Source: Xenopus tropicalis
Taxonomy: Eukaryota; Chordata; Amphibia; Anura; Pipidae
DNA: 64,000 bases
Assembly (NCBI RefSeq): GCF_000004195.4
Contig: NC_030681.2
Location: 23,638,482 to 23,702,481, forward strand
Reading direction: 5' to 3'
The position numbers and the translations under genes are program-made. This document shows positions 1 to 11,400 of this stretch, piece after piece (position 1 is the stretch's first letter; each line of letters opens with the position of its first letter). The notes under the pieces were generated by a model. The model was not told the DNA's origin, did no database searches, and saw only the letters and a list, made by a program, of their open reading frames with translations.

Positions 1-212
1 TTTTTGAATTTCTGGCTTGGAGTTTTGGTTGCATAAAACCCACTGTAAAGCCAAACAGAGCCCTCTATGTGCTGCCAGTCCACATAGGGGCTACCAAATA
101 GACAATTTTTGCTCTTATTTGCACCCCCAAAACATTTTTCATGCTTGTGTTGCTCTCCAACACTCTTTCCATTTGAATGTGGCTCATGGGTATAAAAGGT
201 TGGGGATCCCTG
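1..212. mobile_element. hAT-like non-autonomous element, truncated by window edge
   Basis: The right end GTTGGGGATCCCTG (199-212) matches a hAT-type terminal repeat (CAGGGGTCCCCAAC-like). The interior, with motifs such as CATTTTTCATGCTTGTG and TGTGGCTCATGGGTA, matches in reverse orientation the complete copy at 11187-11444. It is followed directly by CTTTAGGG, the octamer duplicated around that copy. Confidence 0.6.
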
Positions 213-217
213 CTTTA

Positions 218-405
218 GGGTGAAGACACACAGAGCGACTAGTAGCAGCTACTTGTCACAGCTGCTAAAATAGACAATGCTGATCATTTACTGATAATTG
301 TCTCTATGTATGTTTTAGCAGAGGCAATTCTCAGTATTATCTATGGCAGGAGTTTAGTAGCTGTGAAAAGTAGCTGCTCCTAAGTAGCTCCATGTGTCTT
401 CACCC
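218..405. mobile_element. Harbinger-like MITE, family A copy 1
   Basis: Terminal inverted repeats: GGGTGAAGACACACAGAGC at the left, the complement of GTGTCTTCACCC at the right, with further imperfect pairing inside. Flanks are TTA and TGA, close to a 3-bp TTA duplication. The interior closely resembles the copy at 7081-7260 (shared TAGACAATGCTGAT, TTTTAGCAGAGGCA). No coding capacity. Confidence 0.7.
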
Positions 406-686
406 TGAAAGGGTAGTGGTTACAAAGAAGTGCTAAGGAAAGATGCAGGTAGCAAGATTGACAGGATAAGAAGTTATGGTGCCAAACCAGCATTTGTTTG
501 AAGCCTTAACTTGCACTTGAAAGAAAAGCTTTTTTTTTTTTAATCTAGAAAGGGGCAGCAAAACAAACAATATCTGATTCTACTTTCAGAAAGCTAGACC
601 ACTGTTACAGATCATTTTAGTGGTGTATAATAATTGAGTACTGGAGGCGGAGAAGGAAAACAAGATCCAGTATTACAAACCATCCA

Positions 687-692
687 TTTATT
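687..692 (-). terminator. psme4: Polyadenylation signal AATAAA
   Basis: TTTATT on the plus strand reads AATAAA on the minus strand. It is followed by a GT/T-rich stretch (about 640-675) suited to cleavage. It is the best candidate for the psme4 mRNA end; other AATAAA-like motifs exist in the region. Confidence 0.5.
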
Positions 693-1098
693 GGGTCTTA
701 AAATAAAACTAAGTATACAATTGAAATAATAATATCCATTTGGCACTATGCTATACAGGGGCTATGCCTGTTTGCTGCACTAGAAACACTGCTGTGCTTT
801 AACCCTTTCTGTGCCAGAAGCAGGGCACATTGCAAGGCAACAATTCGCTCACTTTTTTGAACTCCGAAAAGGTTTACGGTCCATGATGAGCAGACAGGCA
901 TTTTTAATGTTCATACTGGAGTATTCCTGCAAGGAAGATAGTACACATGGGGATGGAGAGCTCACCAAAACGTGAATTCATTTAAAGTACCTTGCTTACA
1001 ATCCTGTCATTTTGTAACATATTTAGAATAGCATTAGGAGTATAGCACAGCATCATTACTGCAAACATATGCAGCTGTGCTGTATATGGTATAGTATA

Positions 1099-1099
<1 letters not shown>

Positions 1100-1130
<31 letters not shown>
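1100..1130. repeat. (AT)n microsatellite in the 3' UTR exon
   Basis: About 15 AT units, inside the inferred psme4 terminal exon, so probably present in the mature mRNA. Confidence 0.95.
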
Positions 1131-1134
<4 letters not shown>

Positions 1135-2129
1135 TTGTGCATAATGAAAACAAACCAAAAGCAAATGTTCTACCCTAGGAGCAAAGAAAAACAAAAATCT
1201 GTTACAGAAAATAATTTAAAAATACAAATATGGCATTTAGCCTTATACAAAGCCTAAATGTCAGCACAGGGACATCTTACAAAGCAATGTTGTAATAGTC
1301 TTCTCATGAAAATGCTGAAGTCTGTACACTGCCTTCCAAATGCAAGGCTTCTACATTTCATACAATTCTGTCATTGATTCACAGACAGAAAGTTCTACAC
1401 GTGCCTGTACGATAATGGCAGAGACCTTCTATTAAAAAGTCTTATTGCTGCTACTTGTCTCTGATTGGACATGAGATGCACTTGATTTAAAATGGTTGTG
1501 AGCAGCAGCTGCAGTTCCAAGTGAGGCATAAAATGAAAATTATATTAAAACTCCATCCAACAGGGCAGCAAAACATCCAAGTCTAAAAGTTTCATGAGTG
1601 ATAAAGCTGCAATATTCTTCATGTTTCACAGGTGCTTCCATCCCATGTATCTTTATTGCATCTACAAAAAAAGGAAAAATGAAGACACCATAAAGTCATT
1701 TATCTAACAGGTTACTAAACCCCTAGAAAAAATATAGAAGCAAAGAGAGATTTTTTCACAGGGGTGCTGAATCAGCCTGGACAGTTTAGCGCCCAATCAG
1801 AAAAGATTCCGGCAGAGACTAAGATGAACCTCTGCTAGACAGAATGGGGATGATGTGAAACTCATAGTACAAAAGCTTTCGCTCTTTAGCGACTGCTGCA
1901 CTTTTGGCTTTGTACTTAATTAAGTGGATTGTATTTATGTGTTTTCATAGAAAAGTGAAGTAAATGTGGTAGTTCACAAGATTTGTTTCGGATACAAACA
2001 CGCTTGGAGGGGTGATTATCAATATTATAATACTGCATTATGCTATATATATATATATATATTCTCTTACAGGTGCAACTTCTCAACCATATATTCAGAT
2101 CTTTCCAAGTTGCCTATATATAATGCTTT

Positions 2130-2230
2130 TGGGCCATGACACATGAGGAGATTAGTCACCTGAGACAATTGCAGGCCACTAATCTCCTCCAAATGCTTTA
2201 GGAAAGCCTAAGGGACACATAGGTTTCACT
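2130..2230. repeat. Fragment of a GAGATTAGTC-type MITE in intron 46
   Basis: The motif GAGGAGATTAGTCACCTGAG and its inverted partner CACTAATCTCCTCC form a hairpin related to the ends of the element at 17644-17955. The rest of intron 46 (1662-2270) holds an (AT)n run at 2044-2062 and nothing else I recognise. Confidence 0.5.
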
Positions 2231-2273
2231 TGTATATTATTATTATTCTATATTCCCCAGAACACTCACCGGT

Positions 2274-2408
2274 CTATGCATAATAACAAGGAGACACCAA
2301 AAGATCTGTTAAAACGAGTAGCTGGTCATCTGTGAATTGCTGTTTGTGCTCTTGCCAGTTATCATGGTGAGTTCTTCTAAAGTTAGACAGAGTTTTCTTC
2401 ACAGTCAT
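2274..2408 (-). CDS. psme4: psme4 coding exon 46, C-terminus and stop
   Basis: Residues 1785-1828, [20 protein letters not shown] through [12 protein letters not shown], then TAG at 2276-2274. The Tyr-Tyr-Ala tail is the C-terminal anchor that inserts in a pocket of the 20S alpha ring. A GTGAGT donor follows only 4 nt after the stop, so the transcribed exon probably ends at 2270. Confidence 0.97.
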   Translation of the reverse strand: MTVKKTLSNFRRTHHDNWQEHKQQFTDDQLLVLTDLLVSPCYYA

Positions 2409-5400
2409 CTGAAAAATAGTAATAGAAATATCAACCTATAGATTTCAAGAGGAAATGATTATATTATTATAAAGATTATGTCTGAAATAATGAGAAACAT
2501 ACAATACCCCTTAATGCAGCAGTTTTTTAACATTCATTTGTTCATGCCCTAAGAGACAGTATACACATTTGTTCAACATGAGCTTAATAAATAGGGCTTG
2601 TACTGAACAAACTTTTTGCCTACTGTTTAAATTAAGAAATAGCTATGGTTTCTGTTATTTCTGGCACTAAAACAAGAATATGAAGCCAGTTTCACTTACA
2701 GAACTTCAAAGGAGCTTTTAAAACGAATTAACAGTGCACTGGGAAGCCCCTGATAATAAGCTGCTCAAAAGGCGCTTATATGCTTAAGTTGATGCAATAA
2801 GCTATGCATTATAATAAATGGCCCTTCTGTCTTTTCAGGTTCTTCATTGCTTTACCTGGCATTCCATAGCATTAGTCAGTACCAGACAGGGCTTTTTACA
2901 ATCACCATAGTTGTTTGAGGGGGCCCTAGTGATCTAATAATGACCTACATATGTAATTGCACACTGTAAGTGAACCTCCTGCACCCTGAAACAAGGAAAC
3001 TTACCTCTATGGGCTGGGGGTCATTCAGGTGCACACTCAGATCCATGAGGAGCTGAGGCATCCATGTTGGTACATCATAAGGACTAGACAAAATGCATGC
3101 ACTGAGTCCTAAGACACCAGCGTGACGTTTCACCAGATCTAAGAAACAAAGACTTACAGCATGAGGGAATAGCCTGTATAAAAACTTAGGTTAGAGCAAT
3201 GGAACACACTGGGCAACGTAATGTTGATGTGTTTTTTTTATTTTACTTTAAACAAGTAGTCTTGTAGTCACACAGGCTGCTAAAAGTTGATTGGGGTTCC
3301 AGAACAGGGCATTCCATTGCAAAAAAGGAGAAAGAAATGCAGGGGGCTGTCAAAGGTATAATTCAAACCAAGAATAGTTCAAACAAAGAAGATTGTGTTG
3401 TGTAGTAAAGGGAATCTCCATCAAATCAACACACGTATGTGTTGTGTGTATTGGAAGATTGCATAGATAATGGGCAGTACATGATACACTTTTATTTTGC
3501 TGAGGGAGCTAAAGAAACAATATATTTTATATATTGCAACCTGTATATGGAATCCACTATTTGACTGTACACTGAAGACTAAAATAGATTTTCTTTTCCA
3601 TAGTTTCACATTCAGTACAGAGACATGCTTTACTGACAGCACAAGCCTGCAATGGCCTGATAATATGGTATCATTATTAAGCTCAAACTGCTTTCCATTT
3701 CCTTTACCTCCAGAAGGTATTGTGTCCCCAACCATGCCAGTCTCTCTTTTTCTCTTTTTAGGAAGTTTGGTTTTGCAGAGCTCCTCAAAATGTGCCTGCA
3801 TGGTGGCATTCATTGTAAAGAAGTTGCACTGCAGTAATCCACCGAGTGTTGTAGCAGCCATTTCTCTCACCTTAAAGAACAATTGAGAAGGGTAGAATTA
3901 ATAAGATGATAATATACATATTATATTACAGTAGTGCTTGGCTCTTTGTGGGTGCAGGGGTATAGCTGAACCACCTTGAAAGCTGCCATGCCTCTGACTC
4001 TTAATACAAGGCTGACTACTTCCGTTCTAGATACATTTATATAGTAAATGCACCTACCATTAAAAAGACATTAAGGTTTATGAAGCTGCCACTCTGCACA
4101 AACAGAGGCAAACTATAGCATTTCAACTCTTCTATTTACTTTCAAATGCAGCCTAGAGTCCCATAAAATGTGTGTGTATTTTAACTTCATTAATTGCCTA
4201 CAGAAAGGTTCTCATGTAAGGCAGCTATGGATCTTCTGCTAGTAACAGACTTCATTATATCAATGGGGGATCTCTTGGTCATGGAGTAGCTAACTGGGAT
4301 TTAAGTGGCTTTCTATGCTTTCAATGTTGACAAGTGCAAAGTTATACACTATGGTATAAATAATATAAACACGAGTTATACACTAAATGGTAGTGAGTTG
4401 GGGGATCCTTAACGGAGAAGCATCTGGGGATTATTTTAGATACAATTCCAGGCAGTGTCATTCAGTGGCTACTAAAGCAAATAAAGTGCTGTCTTGTATA
4501 AAAAAGGGCATTGACTCAAGGGATGAAAACATAATTTTGCCTCTTTATAGGTCCCTGGTAAGGCCTTACCTTGAGTATGCAGTGCAGTTTTGGGCTCCAG
4601 TCCTTAAGAAGGATATTAATGAGCTGGAGAGAGTGCAGAGACTGCAACTAAACTGGTAAAGGGGATGGAAGATTTAAGCTATGAGGTTAGACTGTCAGGG
4701 TTGGAAAAAAGGTGCTTGTGAGAGGACATGATTACTCTGTACAAGAACATTAGAGAGGATTATAGGCAGATAGGGGGTGTTTTTTTTCCTATTAAAATGA
4801 CCAGCGCACCAGAGGTGGTACGATCCGAAAGTTACGAAATTTTGTATCCAACCGATTGTAAATGGCGCGAAAAACTTTCGGACTTTGAAACTTCAATGGA
4901 TGATTTTGGAAGCTTTCCACAGGACTCAACAGCACTCTGCAGTTGCAACCTGGCCAAAAGATAGTCACGATACCAAAGCTTGGTTATCGTTACGCAAAGT
5001 ACCGTGTTTTTTGTGTAATAAAGATTGTATCACAAAAAAGTCATACTTTAACTATATTTTTGTTGACAGTACGAACGGTTCTAAACTTTAGAAACAGTAC
5101 AAATTTTTTGTAAGCGTAACCCATCGTACTTTGATAAATGGGCCCCTTAGTATTGATGCTGCTATATATGGTTTATGTATGTGAGTGTATAGATAGGTCA
5201 GTATGGGTCTGTATGTGAGTGGATAGATAGGTCAGTATGGGTCTGTATGTGAGTGGATAGGTCAGTATGGGTCTGTATGTGAGTGGATAGGTCAGTATGG
5301 GTCTGTATGTGAGTGGATAGGTCAGTATGGGTCTGTATGTGAGTGGATAGATAGGTCAGTATGGGTCTGTATGTGAGTGGATAGGTCAGTATGGGTCTGT

Positions 5401-8400
5401 ATGTGAGTGGATAGGTCAGTATGGGTCTGTATGTGAGTGGATAGATAGGTCAGTATGGGTCTGTATGTGAGTGGATAGATAGGTCAGTATGTGTCTGTAT
5501 GTGAGTGGATAGATAGGTCAGTATGGGTCTGTATGTGAGTGGATAGATAGGTCAGTATGGGTCTGTATGTGAGTGGATAGATAGGTCAGTGTGGGTCTGT
5601 ATGTAAGTGTATAGATAGGTCAGTGTGGGTCTGTATGTGAGTGTATAGATAGGTCAGTGTGGGTCTGTATGTGAGTGGATAGATAGGTCAGTATGGGTCT
5701 GTATGTGAGTGGATAGATAGGTCAGTATGGGTCTGTATGTGAGTGGATAGATAGGTCAGTATGGGTCTGTATGTGAGTGTATAGATAGGTCAGTATGGGT
5801 CTGTATGTGAGTGGATAGATAGGTCAGTATGGGTCTGTATGTGAGTGGATAGATGGGTCAGTGTGGGTCTGTATGTGAGTGTATAGATAGGTCAGTATGG
5901 GTCTGTATGTGAGTGTATAGATAGGTCAGTATGGGTCTGTATGTGAGTGGATAGATAGGTCAGTATGGGTCTGTATGTGAGTGGATAGATAGGTCAGTAT
6001 GGGTCTGTATGTGAGTGGATAGATAGGTCAGTATGGGTCTGTATGTGAGTGGATAGATAGGTCAGAATGGGTCTGTATGTGAGTGTATACTTAGGTCATT
6101 ATAGGTTTGTGTGTGCTGGGTTTACTTGGAAGGGTTGATGGATGTAACTATAGGATCTAAAACTGTGTTTAAACAAATGGTGTGATATAAGAGCATATAA
6201 TAGTTAACATGATTATTTAAAATGAGACGGCATCCATGTATTATTACACCAAACCAATGTAGGATATTTACTGTCCTTGTCCCATCTATTAGTTTTTACC
6301 GTTGCATTAGGAGGGTTAAGTTCACTGAAGATTAATCATCATTAATAACAGCAGCCACATTTGCTAATAAGTACATATTGTTACATGTTAAATGTAAACA
6401 AAGAGGTTCATCTGTTTACTGAACAAAACAGAGACCACCACTTTGCATATAATGTGGCATATTATTGTAAATTAGATCCTTGAACATAATGTTCCAGAGA
6501 TGAACAAAGAGATAAGTGTAGCTGCAAGTGTTGTACTAATTACACAGAGCAACTTGACAATGAGCTCATTTGCACGTTCAGAGTCCATTATTAAAATATG
6601 TTCAAACTGATTTAGAATGGTGGAAAGCATGGAGCGCATAGTATGGAGAAATTCTGCTGGCAATTTGTAGGCCACTGTGGGACCAAGCTAATGAATGAAA
6701 CTAAGTGCTTATGGAAATAGTAGAAAGGGGGAAAAGTGGGGCTGTAAATGAGCACACTCGCTGGGGAGTTGGCACTTAGAGCTCTGTTCTGACAACTATT
6801 TTATATACATTCACAAATCACATGAGAAATGTGTCACTCTCAAATCTACTTTTCTGCTTCTTTTTTTAAAAAAATAAATAAATATCCTTCTACATAATTA
6901 CTAAAAATATTTATATGATGTGATTTACAGCATATAGCTTGCAGGTATATAGAGAGGTGCTAGCCCAGTATTATCCACAGTACCAGATTTCTGTGCACCA
7001 GCCAGAGAAGAACCAGTGCCAGCATACACCCTCAGAGCCAGGTATTAGAGATTCTTATTTTAAAAAAACAATGGTCTTTAGGGGGAAGACACACAGAGCT
7101 TCTAGTAGCAGCTACTAAAATAGACAATGCTGATAATTTACTGTCTCTACGTGTGTTTTAGCAGAGGCAGTTCTCAGTATTGTCTATGGCAGGGTATTTT
7201 CTGGTGTTTTCTTAGCCATCACAAGTAGCTGCTACTAAGTAGCTCAGTGTGTATTTGCCCTTACCCTCTACTTTTCTGGGAATACTTTCCACCAGATGTT
7301 GGAACACTGTTGACAGGATTTGCCTCCATTCATAGTTTGGGCACTGATGTTGGGGATTATGCCTGCCTCGCAGTCCATTTCATCCCACAGGTGTTGAATT
7401 GGGTTAAGGTCAGAGCTCTGAGCAAGCCAGTCAGAAATTCCTACTACCATCACAAAGCCATTTTCTATGGACCTAAATTTGTGCAGGGTGGCATTACTAA
7501 AATGAAACAAGAAACTGTTGCCTAGAAGGAAGCACAGCATTGTCAAGGATGCCTTTGTATGATGTGGTGGCACTTGTGTTGTCAATGATGAATGTGGCAT
7601 AAATAGTTAATTGTAATATTTAAAGGGGGTGGCCACATATATTTGTATGTATGTTTATAATGTATGTAAGAACCCAGCAAATTGATTGTCACCAGCAAAA
7701 AATAGTAATTGTCAAGCAAAACATTTTCTCAGCTATAACAGAGGTTGTCCTGGATTTTTGTGGGTTTCAAACAGCACTGATCTATGTGTGATATTAATGT
7801 CAGGGAAAACAGAAAGGCCATTAAAGAAGAATAATTTGTATTATTAGGTGAGCGTTTAGAGCCTCTTTAATATACAACCCTCAATTAACATTAGGTATCA
7901 TTAATGGTCAGATTCTATATAACCGAGTGAAGGAAAATACCTCTAGTTGCTCATCTTCCATGAGTTGTAGGATCAACCACCTGACACCTTGCACAGACTC
8001 TTCATTGTGAATGAAAATAAAGAAATTATAGAATACCGTCGTTTGGATGTAGGTCAGAACAGTGTATCGAGCATGCCAAGAGCTGCTTCTTGCGGTCTAT
8101 GGATCACAAACATATAACATTATCAGGGTATAACATTTGGAAAGTCCCATCAAGTATAAGAATGGCTACCAATGTGCAGCATTGTGTATTAAATTTGCCG
8201 TTATTGATTTCACTATATACTAGCAATTCTGCTACATGAAGGTATATTTTAATTTATAGCACTAGTTATGTATGCAGCACTGTACAGCAGAACAAACATG
8301 GGTTGATACAATAATAAATAGAAATAAACAAAGTACAGTTACTATAAAGATTAAGTGCTAAATGTTAGACAAGAAGAAGCCGATCTCTGCCCTGTAGAGC

Positions 8401-11400
8401 TTACAATCTAAGGAAAACTGGGTGCTGCAGGATACAGTGGTTGCCACTGCATTATAAGTGCTAGAACTGGCTTTTTTGGCTTAATGAAGGGGTTGATAAA
8501 TATATTTAGATATCATTAGTATACAAAGATGTTTAATGCCAAATAAGTGTATAAACCTAAGACAAGGACAGAGTGTAGAGGGAGAAATACAACTAAGTAC
8601 AGAGCCTTGCGGCACCCAAAGATTAAGTGGAACTGGTAATGCGGTTTTGTTTGCATAAGAGATCGTAAATGATCAGTTAGAAAGGTAAGAAGGGAGCCAA
8701 GTAGGCAGTCTGGTTATGGATACCAAGTGATGCAGAATTTGGGTGTGGGCAACAACTAGTGTTATACTGTCTAATACTACAAAGAAAAGCAGGATGGTGA
8801 GACTCACTTGTCTGAGTACATTGAGTACCAAAGGCACTTGCACAGGGTGCAGTAAATCCTGTGACATTACAGAAAGACACGTTTTTGCATCTCTCTTGAG
8901 TTCATCATAGTTGGTGTCATTTTCTACAGGTGCAATCTGAAAGAAAATAGATTTTTAAGAAATCCATGATTTTATTGGTACATTAGCGCAGCGGCACACA
9001 AGGAGAAACTTCAGGTGACTTTGGAAGACAACTAGTGATGCTGAAGCTGTATAACAACATTATAAAAGGCATATTGTCATTGCATTGCTTTTGATGTAAA
9101 TCCTGGCATGCTAGCACTCCCACCTCATCATCATTGTGTGGCTTTCATACACAGTTTGTTGGCTAAGAATCCGGAAGGCATGTAGGGCAGATGCAAGGAT
9201 CATTTGGCAACCACAACTGCAGCTGTTTAGAGTTCAACATGGAGAAGTAGAACTTTATGCAAATTAACACTAATGACTGCCTCACTTTGAGGACCTTTAT
9301 TATTTTCTATTTTTGCTGACACGTTTCCATAGGCATTGTATTTTAACAATATGGGGGCAAGTCCTACCTCTGTAACTCCACTAAATTGTGGTCAAACAAA
9401 ATAATCAAAATAAAGTTAAACATGTCTGTGATTAACCAGGTGGTTGGTGACAACATGTGGGCATGTACTCAGCCTCAGTGCTTAGTTCCCCTATAATCAT
9501 GTGATAATTGACATATTAAACAGAAAAAATACTCTTGTTTTAACATTGGCTTGTTCAGTTGGGCTTGTAAAAATGTGTGTTAAGACTATCTGAACTGGCA
9601 AAATAAATATAACTTGTTGTTCCAAATTCCAAAGGCATACATATTGAGAGGAAATCATAATAGTCTTCCTCTGACTTATTTCCAGTCATTTCCCTTTAGG
9701 CTAGCAGCATCAATCAAAAAAACCCTTACCTTGTTCTATGTTAAATTGATGGATTTTGAGATTCAAAGTCCATTTGCTTTCCTTTGTGTGCAATGCACAG
9801 ATTCTCAAGAAAGCACAGTGACTTTGAATCCCCAAATCTATCAGGAGGGGTTCAATGACTCAATGCTGGGGAAATGGCTTCTGTAAGTCTAAGGCAGTCT
9901 ATTAAATTTTCCTCTCAATCTGAGGAATCAAGTATGTCTGAGTAAAAAAAGTTTATGCACCATTTTTACACAAGGGGGTATTTCCCTTTAATGGAAAATT
10001 ACACCCCCAGAATGAACAGATAGTATGATATAAACTAAGTGAGGCCACTTAGGAATCTCATCAAACTGGAATATATCAGTACATATTGCTTTCCCATTTA
10101 GTGATGGGCTGGGTGCTCCCTCAGAGATCACATGACCAGAAATAATGCAGCGCTAACTGTAACAGGAAGTAGTGTGGGAGTAAAAGGCAGAACTCAGTCT
10201 ATTTATTGGCTGATGGGACCTAGCATGTATGTGTGTGCCTTGGTTTGTTTGTGTTCGCTTTAAATCCTATGATCCTAGGAGGCAGCCCTTATTACTTAAA
10301 ATGGCAAATTTCTATTTAGGAGTACCCAAAGGCACATACTAAAAAAAGTATATTTTTATGGAAATGGATTGTTTAGATGAAGCAGGGATTTAAATATGAG
10401 CTGTTTTATGCAATATAGAGACCTACCTTGTTTGGGGTAAAACTTTTCTTTTAAGTTTGATACTATAAGTTACAAGGTTAAAATAAGTACAATTTTAGAC
10501 AGATATTTTATGATACAAATAATTGATGCAAGGACAGACCTTAAAAAGCAAAGGCAAAAGGTGCATCTGTTCTGAAACAGCTGTGCAGAAGGATCTCCCA
10601 GCACTTGCCATTATCCATTTTAAAACTGTAAAGAAAAACCAATTACATATTGATGTGACAATAAAGTATAGTTAGCAGTACAAGTAAGTGTACAAATGAA
10701 GCATATTTGGAATAGGTTCAGTACAATTCTTTAATTAGCTTTACTAAAATTAGCCACCAGCTCACAGACTTACTATTACTTATTGACAATGTTATTAGGT
10801 TTCACTTCACTGCATGGAGAGAAGCAGCCACTTACCTGTCTTCATCAATTTAATACCCTGGGTTCTCTCATCTTGCTCCCCAACTCCATTTTCTTCCATG
10901 ATATGGTTCTGTATCTCTTCATCAGCCTCCATGAGAGGCTTGAGCTTGCCAAGGATTCGAGCACTAAAGTCAGAGATGTGAGGGGACTTTGTCGGAGCAG
11001 TGTTTGGCAAGGAGACGTCAACCATGAATATACAGTTCAGAACACTAAAAAAGAAACAATTTCATAAAATACAAGACAGAACAACTGCAATGCACAATAC
11101 ACATAAGCTTTACTCCATATGGATCAATAAGTGGCAGAATAGCTAAGCATTTGAGTCATTTTGATGCTTTAGGGCTGTCTTTAGGGTAGGGATCCCTAAC
11201 ATTTTTGTTACTTGTGAGTCACACTCAGAGTGTTGGTGAGCATGAAAAAAGTTTCTTGGTTATGCCAAATAAGGACTGTGATGGCTAATGGTATCCCCAT
11301 GAGGGCTGTTGGCCCGCAGGAGGCTCTGCTTGGAGTAAAACTGTGTCTATGCGGTTTCAAAACCTATGAATTTAAAAAAATCTAGTTTGAGGTCACTGCG

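Larger units (their letters stand above)
670..1661 (-). other. psme4: Probable psme4 terminal exon 47 (3' UTR)
   Basis: The donor just after the stop codon (GTGAGT, 2264-2269) needs a downstream acceptor. On the minus strand there is a strong one at 1662-1675, a T-rich tract ending TTTTTTTTGTAG, so the last exon would start at 1661. The segment is non-coding, contains an (AT)n run at 1100-1130, and ends near an AATAAA signal at 687-692. If intron 46 is not removed, the UTR would instead run unspliced from 2273. Confidence 0.6.

Noticed and set aside
3421..3707. Extension of exon 44 by read-through into a longer frame
   Set aside because: The GTAAAG donor at 3707 joins in phase to exon 45 and restores the conserved LVKRHAG sequence; the extension has no homology.
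6472..6675. 67-codon minus-strand frame with a hydrophobic C-terminal segment in intron 43
   Set aside because: No similarity I recognise and no matching splice sites; PSME4 exons 43 and 44 join in phase without it.
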